Source: Nitrospirales bacterium
Lineage (GTDB): Bacteria; Nitrospirota; Nitrospiria; Nitrospirales; UBA8639
Reading direction: 5' to 3'
Length of the DNA: 64,000 nt
Assembly (NCBI GenBank): GCA_021604005.1
Contig: BQIV01000013.1
Coordinates: forward strand, 45,658-109,657
The position numbers and the translations under genes are program-made. Each line of letters opens with the position of its first letter. The stretch's first letter is position 1. Positions 19,207 through 27,034 of this stretch are shown here, one piece after another. The notes beneath the pieces were generated by a model. The model made no database searches and was not told the origin of the DNA. It was given only the letters and a program-made list of their open reading frames with translations.

Positions 19207-19439
19207 GGGGTATCATCAAGAACGGCATAGACTGCTTCTTTATCTGCCAGATCCACACGCGCGTGCATGGGTTGGGACACCCACTTGAAAGAAGAAGCTT
19301 GTTTCGGCTGCTTCCGAGAGTTCAACGCTTCCGATAGTAGTAGCGAAACAAGCTGTCCTAATGAACAATGCTCTTTCTTCTGAAGCTGCTTTAATTCATT
19401 GAGAATCAGAGTATCGATATCAACGGTCGTCCTCGCCAT
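19203..19439 (-). CDS. VapB-like antitoxin (partner of the broken VapC)
   Basis: A 78-residue protein with an N-terminal ribbon-helix-helix-like DNA-binding segment (ARTTVDIDTLILNELKQLQ, then SLGQLVSLLLSEAL) and a polar C-terminal tail that would bind the toxin. Its TGA overlaps the GTG of the downstream toxin frame, the usual coupling in such pairs. It looks intact even though the toxin is frameshifted. The 237-base region upstream, shared with the divergent vapB at 19677, should contain both promoters. Confidence 0.75.
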   Translation of the reverse strand: MARTTVDIDTLILNELKQLQKKEHCSLGQLVSLLLSEALNSRKQPKQASSFKWVSQPMHARVDLADKEAVYAVLDDTP

Positions 19440-19676
19440 GATGTTTTAATGATATCAATAAATACATCGAGTGTTAACTAATTTTTGTTTCTCCGATCTT
19501 TGATGAATCGAATCGTCGACTACCTGCGAACTGCCGTGTTGAAGATAAACAATACGAGTTTTCTCTAAGGCCTGGCATCGACATTTTCTACGACTCAAGT
19601 CCCCCAAAAATGTTGTCGGATAATGCATCGCGATATATGATGTACATATGTAGAAAAATGTAGACCTAGGGAAATT

Positions 19677-19931
19677 GTGGCATTAAACATTAGAAATCCA
19701 GAGGCGGAAAAACTAGCGAAAGCCGTGACGGCACTGACGGGAGAAACCAAAACTCAAGCCGTCACGAAGGCCCTGCAGGAACGTCTCGAAACACTCAAGC
19801 GCCGAAAGAGCCGTCGAAGCGTGGCCGACAAACTTGATGAAATCGCCAAACATTGCGCCGACTTGCCTCTCCGTGATACATGCAGCCCCGATGACATTCT
19901 TGGCTACGATGAGCATGGACTCCCGACATAA
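19677..19931 (+). CDS. VapB-type antitoxin (Rv0623-like transcription factor)
   Basis: An 84-residue antitoxin starting at GTG with an AGGGA ribosome site. The N-terminus, ALNIRNPEAEKLAKAVTALT then GETKTQAVTKALQERL, is the ribbon-helix-helix of the PSK/VapB family. The C-terminal tail ends in the typical toxin-binding DDILGYDEHGLPT. Its stop codon TAA at 19929-19931 overlaps the presumed toxin start as ATAA. Such antitoxins repress their own operon. Confidence 0.85.
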   Translation: MALNIRNPEAEKLAKAVTALTGETKTQAVTKALQERLETLKRRKSRRSVADKLDEIAKHCADLPLRDTCSPDDILGYDEHGLPT

Positions 19932-20320
19932 TAGGCATTGATACATCGGCGGTCCTCGCGATCCTGAACAATGAACCTGAGCATCGTCTCTTTAACGAAG
20001 CTATCCAACAAGCGGAAACCTGCCTTATCTCGGCGGTAAGTCCTGTGGAAGCGTCGATGGTACTGGAAGCACGCAAAGGGTATGAAGGTGTGCGAGATTT
20101 CGACTTGTTCGTGGCACACGCGGGAATCACACTGGCTGAGGTGGACGCTGAGCAGACCGAGATAGCTAGGACAGCATTCCGCAAGTTCGGAAAGGGCCGG
20201 CATGTCGCCAAGCTCAATTTCGGAGATTGTTTCTCTTACGCCCTCGCAAAAGCCACAGGACTACCTCTGCTGTTCAAAGGAACCAACTTTTCACAAACCG
20301 ACATACAGCCAGCCGTGTAA
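19928..20320 (+). CDS. VapC-type PIN toxin with an ATA in place of the start codon
   Basis: PIN-domain RNase toxin, 130 codons from 19928. Reading from there gives IIGIDTSAVLAIL with the first catalytic Asp, then PVEASMVLEAR (Glu), NFGDCFSYALAK (Asp) and GLPLLFKGTNFSQTDI, so all active-site blocks are present. There is no ATG, GTG or TTG between the upstream in-frame stop and the first motif. The codon at the expected overlap is ATA, within ATAA, where related operons have ATGA. A single G-to-A change at 19930 would explain both the lost start and the TAA stop of the antitoxin. Expression is probably reduced or lost, unless ATA or the ATT at 19937 is used. Confidence 0.75.
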   Translation: MIGIDTSAVLAILNNEPEHRLFNEAIQQAETCLISAVSPVEASMVLEARKGYEGVRDFDLFVAHAGITLAEVDAEQTEIARTAFRKFGKGRHVAKLNFGDCFSYALAKATGLPLLFKGTNFSQTDIQPAV

Positions 20321-20336
20321 AGAATAATTATGAAGA

Positions 20337-20629
20337 TCACGGATAATGGCCTGTGTGCGCCCCTTCCCGTTCTTGTATCGGATATGGCTTGATGCGTTCA
20401 ATGGACTTCCCAGCTTCACGCCGGGCCTCCATCATGCGCAGCCAGTAGCCTTCCGACAGGCCCAAATAACGCGCCAGACGCAAATCAGTATCTGCCGTAA
20501 TGCCACGGCGTCCCCGTACCAATTCATTGATCCGGTTGGACGGCACAGCAATCGCCTGCACCAAGGCATTTTGAGACAGTCTCAACGGCTCCCAAAATTC
20601 GTCCTGTAAATCTCACCGGGATGCGGGTT
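20337..20629 (-). pseudogene. HigA-type antitoxin remnant (XRE family), 5' end damaged
   Basis: Helix-turn-helix antitoxin of the HigA family. The readable part has LSQNALVQAIAVPSNRINEL, the DNA-binding helices, and RGITADTDLRLARYLGLSEGYW. Upstream in the same frame comes DEFWEPLR, the family's standard lead-in, but HPGEI, which should directly precede it, lies in another frame. Restoring one T near 20608-20611 would join HPGEI-LQ-DEFWEPL. Before the HPGE block a stop codon follows without an initiator. No HigB toxin gene is visible upstream. So this looks like a decayed, toxin-less higA; translation from the internal TTG at 20585 (82 residues) cannot be excluded. Confidence 0.75.
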
Positions 20630-21038
20630 TTATAAATACTTTGTCAGCGCGATATCAATCAATGATTTAAGCATCATCGATTTCTGCTTCTTCCCAAGCG
20701 AATCCCAAGAAGGTCCCGTTGAACCATGAGGATATTCAACGCGATATACAGGCTTCATGGCTACAGAAGTTCATTGAGTCGGCTATAACTGGCAATGAAT
20801 TAGATTCACTATCGCTCGGGCTGAAACATCGAAAAAGGGAGCGGATCAACACGGTGAACGCGCTGTTCTGCAAGGTGGCCAAGAACCTTCGGGCCATCCT
20901 CTGGTACCTGAGAGGGATATACAAATGTTATGGTTCGAGTTGTCTTCTACAAAGGACACCGGGGCACCAGCTTCATTCACATGCTCATTCCACCTATTTA
21001 AAAAAAGACTTTACAGGGACAACGAGTCAATCACTTGA
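20630..21038. other. Accessory intergenic stretch, no supported gene
   Basis: About 400 bases between the higA remnant and the phd-vapC promoter. One plus-strand frame (20719-21042) is open but shows no family signature and ends in a composition unlike real protein. The stretch could contain unrecognised remnants of other mobile genes. Confidence 0.4.
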
Positions 21039-21060
21039 TTAAACTAAGTTTTTAGTTTAA
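21039..21060. promoter_or_regulatory. Palindromic probable operator of the phd-vapC module
   Basis: Perfect inverted repeat with 9-base arms TTAAACTAA and TTAGTTTAA around a 4-base centre, ending 9 bases before the antitoxin ATG. Phd/YefM antitoxins autoregulate by binding palindromes at this position, so this is the likely operator. Function is inferred from position and symmetry. Confidence 0.6.
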
Positions 21061-21069
21061 ATTTAACCT

Positions 21070-21315
21070 ATGATTAAACTCAATATTCATGAGGCCAAAA
21101 CCCACCTTTCTCGTCATCTTGAACAACTTCAAAAAGGTGAGACTATTCTTCTCTGCAAACGCAATGAACCCATTGCGGAAATTCGCCCCCTTCCGGGCAA
21201 GGCACTTCGCAATCGTCCACTTGGCTTAGCCAAAGACCAGCTCACCATTCCTGATGAATTTTTCGATCCTCTCCCAAAAGAAGTGATCGAAGCCTTTTAT
21301 CAAACCTCATCATGA
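21070..21315 (+). CDS. Phd/YefM-family antitoxin
   Basis: An 81-residue antitoxin. The N-terminus IKLNIHEAKTHLSRHLEQLQ followed by GETILLCKRNEPIAEIRPL is the Phd/YefM DNA-binding fold. The C-terminal tail (LTIPDEFFDPLPKEVIEAFY) is the toxin-embracing segment. The stop overlaps the toxin start as ATGA. It would neutralise the downstream PIN RNase and repress transcription from the palindrome just upstream. Confidence 0.9.
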   Translation: MIKLNIHEAKTHLSRHLEQLQKGETILLCKRNEPIAEIRPLPGKALRNRPLGLAKDQLTIPDEFFDPLPKEVIEAFYQTSS

Positions 21316-21698
21316 AGCTGCTCTTGGATACTTGTACGTTTCTTTGGGTTATCGTGGATCACGAGGCGCTTTCAGGAAAGAGTCGTACGCTGTTCCGCGA
21401 CCCAACGAATATCATATTCTTGAGTGTCGTATCGGGCTGGGAAATCATGCTCAAATACTCAATGGGAAAACTTCAGCTACCCACCCCGACAGAGCATTTC
21501 CTTGTGACCCAACGCTCCCGTCACAGCATCAATGCATTACCGCTAGAAGAGACGGCAATCGTTCATTTGCCGAAACTCCCCGCTCTACATAAAGATCCAT
21601 TTGATCGAATGCTGATCTGTCAAGCCATTGAACATGAGCTGACACTCCTCACCCCCGACCCATTGATCACCCAATACGCCGTTCGGACAGCCTGGTAG
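21312..21698 (+). CDS. PIN-domain toxin (VapC family) paired with Phd-type antitoxin
   Basis: A 128-residue PIN RNase. The first acidic motif is MKLLLDTCTFLWV, the second SVVSGWEIMLKYSMGKL (Glu), the third HKDPFDRMLICQAIEHEL (Asp) and the last LLTPDPLITQY (Asp), so the four-acid metal site is complete. Standard length, and coupled to the antitoxin by an ATGA overlap. This is the only toxin-antitoxin pair in the patch that looks fully intact. Confidence 0.9.
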   Translation: MKLLLDTCTFLWVIVDHEALSGKSRTLFRDPTNIIFLSVVSGWEIMLKYSMGKLQLPTPTEHFLVTQRSRHSINALPLEETAIVHLPKLPALHKDPFDRMLICQAIEHELTLLTPDPLITQYAVRTAW

Positions 21699-21969
21699 AT
21701 GAGCCAAGGCTCGAGGCATTGCGTTGTGCTAGGAGCCAGATATGGTTAGTGATTTATACAGTCTTTCCCTGATCATGGCCTCACACGAATATCTATAGAA
21801 ATGGAAGGAGTTTCCTCCTGTTTTCCACATCATTCATCTTGCCTACTCTTTCATTTTCTCAGATTTGACGACGGCTTCGTCTCATTTCTCTCACTCTGTG
21901 CTCGTCGCTTTTCAGTTCATTGACAGGCCTTCGGGCAACTCCTAAAATGAAATAAAAGGCGAATGACCG

Positions 21970-22494
21970 ATGGACACCAATACGATCCTCTCACCTGAAG
22001 AAATTTCCTCAGTTTGGGCTGAACTTGCCAAAAACGATCAGCTACCCGATTGGTACGAACTGACGGAGCATGGAGAAATTATCATGAGTCCGAAGCCGCA
22101 CAATCGACATCAAGTCATTTGTGCAGAAATCGCCTTTCAATTACGCTCACAGCTTGGTGGCAAAGCTGTGGGAGAAGTTGCCGTGCTGACCGCCACTGCT
22201 GGCATTCGTGTCCCCGATGTCGTATGGATGCCAGACGAGAAGTGGCAAGTCGTGAACCTTGAGGAAGGACTAGTCCAAGCGCCTGACCTTGTGGTCGAAG
22301 TCCTGTCACCGGGAAATCGTCAGACCGAAATTCTCCACAAACTGCAAGCTTATCTCACCTCTGGCATTCATGAAGTGATCATTCTCGATCTGAAAGGCAC
22401 GCTCACCTTTCATCGAACCGATGGTCAACACGACGCCTCCTCCTTCAACATTCAGCTAAACATCCCTCCTCACCTGATCGAAGCGCAGTCATAA
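21970..22494 (+). CDS. Uma2-family (DUF820) putative endonuclease
   Basis: A 174-residue protein of the Uma2 family, which has a PD-(D/E)XK nuclease-like fold. Visible core motifs are IRVPDVVWM (Asp), APDLVVEVLSPGNR (Glu) and a lysine-containing helix (EILHKLQAYLTSGIHEVIILD). The N-terminal block EEISSVWAELAKNDQLPDWY and ELTEHGEIIMSP are also standard. Such genes are numerous in cyanobacteria and Nitrospirota and often sit alone; biological role is poorly known. It is the last accessory gene before the peroxide/iron cluster. Confidence 0.82.
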   Translation: MDTNTILSPEEISSVWAELAKNDQLPDWYELTEHGEIIMSPKPHNRHQVICAEIAFQLRSQLGGKAVGEVAVLTATAGIRVPDVVWMPDEKWQVVNLEEGLVQAPDLVVEVLSPGNRQTEILHKLQAYLTSGIHEVIILDLKGTLTFHRTDGQHDASSFNIQLNIPPHLIEAQS

Positions 22495-22649
22495 AGATTG
22501 CAGTAGGTAATGAGTGAGAGCCTCACTCCTCATCTTAGGCCTCTCCCATGAGGGGCGAAGAAAATTTACTAAAGATGGATAGCTTTGGGCTCACTTGACC
22601 CTCTTTAACTCAATCTGCTAGATAGTAATGATTCCTAAAAAAGAATGTT

Positions 22650-23081
22650 ATGAATATTTCTTTAGAAACAATCCGGCAGCGGTTTAAAGACCAGGGTCTT
22701 AAGAGCACCCCACAGCGGACCGCGATTTATAAAGCGTTGGTGGAAACCACCAGCCATCCAACGGCTGAAGATCTCTACCGGCACGTTTCACAAGACTATC
22801 CGATGATTTCCCAGAACACGGTCTATTACACCCTTGGAGTGTTGCAGCAGGCTAGATTGATTCGTGAAGTGAATGTTGGGCATGAACGTGCCCGATATGA
22901 CGGCAATCTTTCGCCGCATCATCATCTGATTTGTCATGACTGTCAGTCGATTGTGGATGTGATGGATAAAAAATTGAATGAAATTTCATTTCCTACTGGG
23001 CTACCAACGGGATTTGAAATTACAGACTATCAAGTGGAGTTTCGTGGCTATTGCAAGCGTTGTCGTACACAGAAAGCATAA
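22650..23081 (+). CDS. perR: Fur-family regulator, PerR-like
   Basis: Metal-dependent repressor of 143 residues. A winged-helix domain (STPQRTAIYKALVETTSHPTAEDLYRHV, then SQNTVYYTLGVLQQARLI) is followed by the metal-binding dimer domain. There are two CxxC pairs, CHDC and CKRC, for the structural zinc, and the regulatory site region YDGNLSPHHHLIC has Asp where PerR, not Fur, has it. It begins the block with rubrerythrin and the Fe-S protein, which is the classic peroxide-stress setting, so I favour PerR. The gap to rubrerythrin is only 46 bases. Confidence 0.85.
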   Translation: MNISLETIRQRFKDQGLKSTPQRTAIYKALVETTSHPTAEDLYRHVSQDYPMISQNTVYYTLGVLQQARLIREVNVGHERARYDGNLSPHHHLICHDCQSIVDVMDKKLNEISFPTGLPTGFEITDYQVEFRGYCKRCRTQKA

Positions 23082-23127
23082 ATCTCTTTTCACTCGTTCG
23101 TTATTTTCTACTAAAGGAGGCTGAGTA

Positions 23128-23553
23128 ATGGGTAAGAGTCTGAATGGAACCAAAAGTCACCAAAATTTAAAAGACGCGTTTGCCGGTGAATCGCAAGCAA
23201 ATCGCCGATATCTCTATTTTGCGCGACGAGCAGATATCGAAGGCTATACGGATGTTGGGGGATTATTTCGTGATACCTCTGAAGCGGAAACCGGACATGC
23301 CTTTGGGCATTTAGACTTCTTGAAGGAAGTCGGTGACCCGGCAACCGGTGTACCTATTGGCAACACCGAAGCCAATTTAAAGGCCGCCATCGAAGGCGAA
23401 ACCTACGAATACACGCAGATGTATCCAGGCATGGCCAAGACTGCGCGCGAAGAAGGTTTTGATGAGCTTGCCGAATGGTTTGAAACGTTGGCAAAGGCTG
23501 AAAAGTCTCACGCCAATCGTTTCACCAAAGGCCTAGAGTCACTGTCGTTATAA
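23128..23553 (+). CDS. Rubrerythrin-type diiron protein without rubredoxin domain
   Basis: Ferritin-like four-helix protein of 141 residues that would reduce hydrogen peroxide at a diiron centre. The ligand motifs are present: [48 protein letters not shown] and [10 protein letters not shown]. The C-terminal rubredoxin (two CxxC) of classical rubrerythrin is absent, so electrons must come from a separate partner, possibly the Fe-S protein next in line. The ribosome site AAAGGAGG is strong. A hairpin terminator follows. Confidence 0.93.
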   Translation: MGKSLNGTKSHQNLKDAFAGESQANRRYLYFARRADIEGYTDVGGLFRDTSEAETGHAFGHLDFLKEVGDPATGVPIGNTEANLKAAIEGETYEYTQMYPGMAKTAREEGFDELAEWFETLAKAEKSHANRFTKGLESLSL

Positions 23554-23577
23554 GTTTACAGGCAAGATTATCCCTTA

Positions 23578-23615
23578 CCCCAGACGGGAAGACTGTTTTC
23601 CTGTCTGGGGTTTTC
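23578..23615 (+). terminator. Rho-independent terminator after rubrerythrin
   Basis: Stem with outer arms CCCCAGAC and GTCTGGGG, inner complementary GGAA/TTCC, followed by TTTTC. It would end the perR-rubrerythrin transcript, or partly attenuate read-through into the Fe-S gene. Confidence 0.75.
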
Positions 23616-23656
23616 ATTAAATACCCTATGTTTCAATTTCCTAAACTGAGGCACAT

Positions 23657-24940
23657 GTGAAAGGTTTTGAACTCATTACGCCAGGCTGGGATCGCCCGCA
23701 ACTTGAAACCGAAACGTTGCGCGTATTCGACATCTGCGATGGCTGTCGACGGTGTTTTAACTTGTGTCCGTCATTCAATACCCTCATCGATCGTATCGAT
23801 GACTACGACAATGACGTCAATAAATTTACGGCTAAAGATTTCGAACAAGTTGAACAAGAATGCTATTACTGCAAGCTCTGTTTCAACCATTGCCCGTATT
23901 CCCCACCGCATAAGTATGAAATAGACTTTCCACGGCTGATGGCCGCTTGGAAGAGGCAACGGATCGCTGAGAAGGGCGCGACCTGGCGTGACCGCCTACT
24001 GGTCCAAACAGATTTTATTGGAAAGATGGGTACACTGACTGCCCCGCTTACCAATTGGGCGCTCCGGACCTCATGGGTTCGTAGCCTGATGGAGCAAGTG
24101 ATGGGGGTACACCGCAACCGTCAAATTCTTCCGTTTCAGAAAGAATCCTTTCCGGCATGGTGGTCTAATCGAAATACATCATCCGCAAAATCACCAGCCA
24201 AGAAAAAAGTGGCGTTTTTCCCAAGCTGCATGGTGAATCATCAAGCGACGGACATTGGAAAAGCTACGGTGCAAGTCTTGGAGAAAAATGGCATTGAAGT
24301 TGTGACACCTGAAGGTCAACAATGTTGCGGGATGCCCTTGTTCGATCTTGGCGATACCGACAAAATGATCGAAACGGCGAAGGCAAATTACGAGATATTC
24401 CGGCCCTATCTGGAGTCTGGACACGACATTATCGTGCCAACCGCAAGCTGTAGTCTGATGCTCAAACGTGAGTACCCCTATCTCCTTCCTGACAATGAGC
24501 AGATCAAGAAGATGTCGGAACAGACGTTTGACGTGTGCGAATACCTGATGAAACTGAAGAAGGAAGGAACGCTTTCTGTCGACTTCCCCACAAACCCCGG
24601 TCGTGTGGCCTATCAAATCCCCTGTCACCTTCGGGATCAAAATATTGGATTCAAGTCTAAAGAACTGATGGAGCTCACCGGCGCAACAGTTCAGCTAATC
24701 GAAAAATGTTCCGGACACGACGGAACATGGGGCGCAAAGGTCGAGTTCTTCGATCTTTCGATGAAAATCGCAAAAAAGGCCATCCGCGACATTGAAGACG
24801 ATACCGTGGACGTAGTGGCCTCCGATTGCCCGCTCTCGGCACTCCAGCTCGATCAAGCACGGGGTGTTTCACAAGACTCGCACAAGACCGCTCAGCATCC
24901 TATTCAAATAATTCGAGACGCCTATGGACTATCTTCATGA
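23657..24940 (+). CDS. GlpC/HdrD-like Fe-S oxidoreductase (two 4Fe-4S plus two CCG domains)
   Basis: A 427-residue electron-transfer protein starting at GTG. The N-terminal ferredoxin part has two 4Fe-4S motifs, CDGCRRCFNLCP (about residue 28) and CYYCKLCFNHCP (about residue 70). Then come two CCG-type domains: CMVNHQ with QQCCGMPLFDLG, and PCHLRDQNIG with EKCSGHDGTWG. The second has Ser in place of the first Cys of CCG. This layout is shared with GlpC, HdrD and LutA-type proteins, which pass electrons between quinone, thiols or dehydrogenases. In this neighbourhood (PerR-like regulator, rubrerythrin, DUF3501) it is a good candidate for the reductant of rubrerythrin. Its stop overlaps the DUF3501 start (ATGA). 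Confidence 0.88.
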   Translation: MKGFELITPGWDRPQLETETLRVFDICDGCRRCFNLCPSFNTLIDRIDDYDNDVNKFTAKDFEQVEQECYYCKLCFNHCPYSPPHKYEIDFPRLMAAWKRQRIAEKGATWRDRLLVQTDFIGKMGTLTAPLTNWALRTSWVRSLMEQVMGVHRNRQILPFQKESFPAWWSNRNTSSAKSPAKKKVAFFPSCMVNHQATDIGKATVQVLEKNGIEVVTPEGQQCCGMPLFDLGDTDKMIETAKANYEIFRPYLESGHDIIVPTASCSLMLKREYPYLLPDNEQIKKMSEQTFDVCEYLMKLKKEGTLSVDFPTNPGRVAYQIPCHLRDQNIGFKSKELMELTGATVQLIEKCSGHDGTWGAKVEFFDLSMKIAKKAIRDIEDDTVDVVASDCPLSALQLDQARGVSQDSHKTAQHPIQIIRDAYGLSS

Positions 24941-25518
24941 ATAAAGTGACTCAACAAGACCTTCTTTCCCACGCTGATTATGAACAACAACGATCGTCCA
25001 TTCGGCAACAGATCATTGCCTTGAAAAAACGTCGGCGCATCGCTATTGGCGACCTCGTGACAGTCATTTTTGAAAATCGAGACACCATCGTCTATCAAAT
25101 TCAAGAAATGCTCAGAACAGAACGAATCTTTGACGCCGGAAAGATCCAAGACGAAATTGATGTCTATAATGCACTGCTTCCCGAAGCTGAAGAATTAAGC
25201 GCCACACTGTTTATCGAAATTACTGATTCCGAGCGTATTCAAGAATTGCTCGATTCATTTCAAGAAATTGACCGGTCTGATACCCTAGCCATTCGAGTCG
25301 GCGATCAAGCCACTTATGCTGAGTTTGAGGCCGGGCATAGTAAAGAAGACAAAATCAGCGCCGTACACTTTATACGGTTTAAAACACAGTCACCATTTCG
25401 TCAATTATTAGGGAACTTCGATATTCCAGCCTCGCTCAGCATTACGCATCCCCACTATCACGCCGAAGTCCTGGTTCCAAAAGAATTGCGCGAAGAGTGG
25501 TTGAAAGATCTCGAATAG
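24937..25518 (+). CDS. DUF3501 family protein
   Basis: A 193-residue cytoplasmic protein starting at the ATG that overlaps the upstream stop as ATGA; longer readings upstream overlap the Fe-S gene heavily and are not credible. Recognisable DUF3501 blocks are LLSHADYEQQRSSIRQQIIA, FENRDTIVYQIQEMLRTERI and a C-terminal HPHYHAEVLVP. The histidine-rich HPHYH could bind metal. The family has no established biochemical role, but it is repeatedly found beside rubrerythrin and GlpC-like Fe-S proteins, and the same association is seen here with translational coupling. A joint role in peroxide or iron handling is inferred. Confidence 0.85.
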   Translation: MNKVTQQDLLSHADYEQQRSSIRQQIIALKKRRRIAIGDLVTVIFENRDTIVYQIQEMLRTERIFDAGKIQDEIDVYNALLPEAEELSATLFIEITDSERIQELLDSFQEIDRSDTLAIRVGDQATYAEFEAGHSKEDKISAVHFIRFKTQSPFRQLLGNFDIPASLSITHPHYHAEVLVPKELREEWLKDLE

Positions 25519-25691
25519 TGGTTATCTATGAGAATGGGTGAGGGCAAATCACAAGGAAAGTCTTGTAGAAACAAGGAGTTAGCATTGATTGGTCAATTGA
25601 CAACATAGGCTATGCTTGCTAAAATGTAAGACTAACGAAGCAATAGATTTTCCTTTTAGTTTCATCAACTTATAAAGGTGGAGGCAGAGAT

Positions 25692-26012
25692 ATGGTAACC
25701 ATCACTGAGATTGCCGAGCAAAAGATTAAGGAAATGATAGTAGAAGAAGAGAATGCCGTTGGGTTGCGTATTTACGTCAAAGGCGGCGGATGTAGCGGCT
25801 ATCAATATGGGATGTCATTCGAAGATAAGATTGGCGATGACGACACCATGATCGAAAAGGGTGATGTAAAGGTTATCGTTGACTCACAAAGCGCTCCACT
25901 CTTAAGTGGTGCCGAAGTGGATTATGTTGACAGCCTACAAGGATCTGGATTTGCCATTAAAAATCCCCAGGCCAAGAGCACCTGTGGCTGTGGCAGCTCT
26001 TTTTCAACCTAA
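25692..26012 (+). CDS. erpA: ErpA/IscA-type iron-sulfur cluster carrier
   Basis: A-type carrier of 106 residues that delivers Fe-S clusters to apo-proteins. The three conserved cysteines are in GGGCSGYQYGM and STCGCGSSF. It differs in sequence from the iscA of the isc operon at 46.5 kb, so the genome has at least two A-type carriers. The gene is monocistronic with a strong downstream hairpin. The ribosome site AAGGTGGAGG precedes the ATG. Assignment to ErpA rather than IscA is by similarity of type and isolated position and is tentative. Confidence 0.85.
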   Translation: MVTITEIAEQKIKEMIVEEENAVGLRIYVKGGGCSGYQYGMSFEDKIGDDDTMIEKGDVKVIVDSQSAPLLSGAEVDYVDSLQGSGFAIKNPQAKSTCGCGSSFST

Positions 26013-26036
26013 TCATTGAATCTCGTCGAAACTCTG

Positions 26037-26089
26037 AAAGGGGCTTGGATGTGCATCTCTTTATGATGACATACCCAAGCCCCTTTTTC
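26037..26089 (+). terminator. Rho-independent terminator after erpA
   Basis: Inverted repeat AAAGGGGCTTGG / CCAAGCCCCTTT around a 26-base loop, followed by a T run (TTTTTC). It separates erpA from the pterin-synthase-like gene. Confidence 0.8.
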
Positions 26090-26108
26090 TTGCTGGAGAC
26101 ACTCTCAT

Positions 26109-26891
26109 ATGTCCAAAGCGACCTTAACCAAACGCACCGAGTTCTGTTCCTCACACCGGTACCACAATCCCAAATGGGATGATGCCAAAAATAAAGAGAT
26201 ATTTGGGCCGTGTAATAACGAACATTCCCACGGCCACAACTACCTGCTGGAAGTCACACTCTGTGGTCCGATTGACCCGGTCAACGGCATGATCATTAAT
26301 TTATATGACCTCAAGATTTACTTGTGGGATGTGCTCAAAGAGTTTGATCACAAAAACCTGAACCTTGACACCCCATACTTCACGGATAGAATTCCCACAA
26401 CAGAGAACCTTGCGGTCACCTTATGGCAACGATTAGCAAAGCATCCTCATATGCCCCCAGTCGATCGCATCAAACTTCATGAAGATCATACGCTATTTGC
26501 AGAAGTGACAGCCGATCTGCTGAACGTATCAAAGACACCTCATGCCGATGTCACTAGACGGTATCAATTGTCCGCAGCTCAAAACCTCCCGAATGGCCAA
26601 ACTACGGGACATAATTATACAGTGGATGTCACGGTCACTGGCCCCATCGCGACAGACACCGGACAAGTCATCAATCTCGAATCGCTCGATCGGATAGTGA
26701 CTGAAAAAATATTAACGAGGTTTAATGAGAAAAACTTATCAGAGGATGAAGCATTTCACAATGCTTCACCTCATGAATCACATCTAGCCCAAGTGGTGTG
26801 GAATACGCTTCAAGACCAAATGGCAGAAACAATATTACGACAAATTACCGTGAGCGAAGGTACGGATTCACAAGCAAGCTATCAAGGGTAA
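26109..26891 (+). CDS. Tandem 6-pyruvoyl-tetrahydropterin synthase / QueD-like protein
   Basis: A 260-residue protein made of two PTPS-fold repeats. The first (residues 1-130) has the full set: zinc ligands His16 (FCSSHRY), His41 and His43 (HSHGHNY), catalytic Cys35 (GPCNNEHS) and a Glu in KLHEDHTLF. The second (about 145-250) keeps the fold pattern (YQLSAAQNL, GHNYTVDVTVTGP, ESLDRIV) but lacks the zinc histidines and the cysteine. Such enzymes convert dihydroneopterin triphosphate to 6-pyruvoyl-tetrahydropterin or to 6-carboxytetrahydropterin (queuosine/7-deazaguanine route). No queuosine genes are adjacent, so the exact reaction is open. Confidence 0.82.
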   Translation: MSKATLTKRTEFCSSHRYHNPKWDDAKNKEIFGPCNNEHSHGHNYLLEVTLCGPIDPVNGMIINLYDLKIYLWDVLKEFDHKNLNLDTPYFTDRIPTTENLAVTLWQRLAKHPHMPPVDRIKLHEDHTLFAEVTADLLNVSKTPHADVTRRYQLSAAQNLPNGQTTGHNYTVDVTVTGPIATDTGQVINLESLDRIVTEKILTRFNEKNLSEDEAFHNASPHESHLAQVVWNTLQDQMAETILRQITVSEGTDSQASYQG

Positions 26892-27034
26892 CGCGTATTG
26901 GATTTCTGTTTTTGCTGAATGGGTATGAAGGAAAACCCTCTGAGCCACTCTCGTTATCCGCTCATGAAATGACACGCCGGATCACACTTGCTATACCCGA
27001 ATATTCCCCTAATTTCATGTTCATGACCACCGCC

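Noticed and set aside
20719..21042. Plus-strand open frame of 107 codons before phd-vapC
   Set aside because: First half is plausible protein but the second half is not, and no family fits; may be debris.
17557..22494. Insertion sequence or integrase in the accessory patch
   Set aside because: No transposase-like or integrase-like frame and no terminal inverted repeats were seen; the only tyrosine recombinase is the housekeeping xerC at 57.4 kb.
24826..24936. N-terminal extension of the DUF3501 protein
   Set aside because: It overlaps the Fe-S gene by over 100 bases in another frame; the ATG at 24937 in an ATGA overlap fits the family start.
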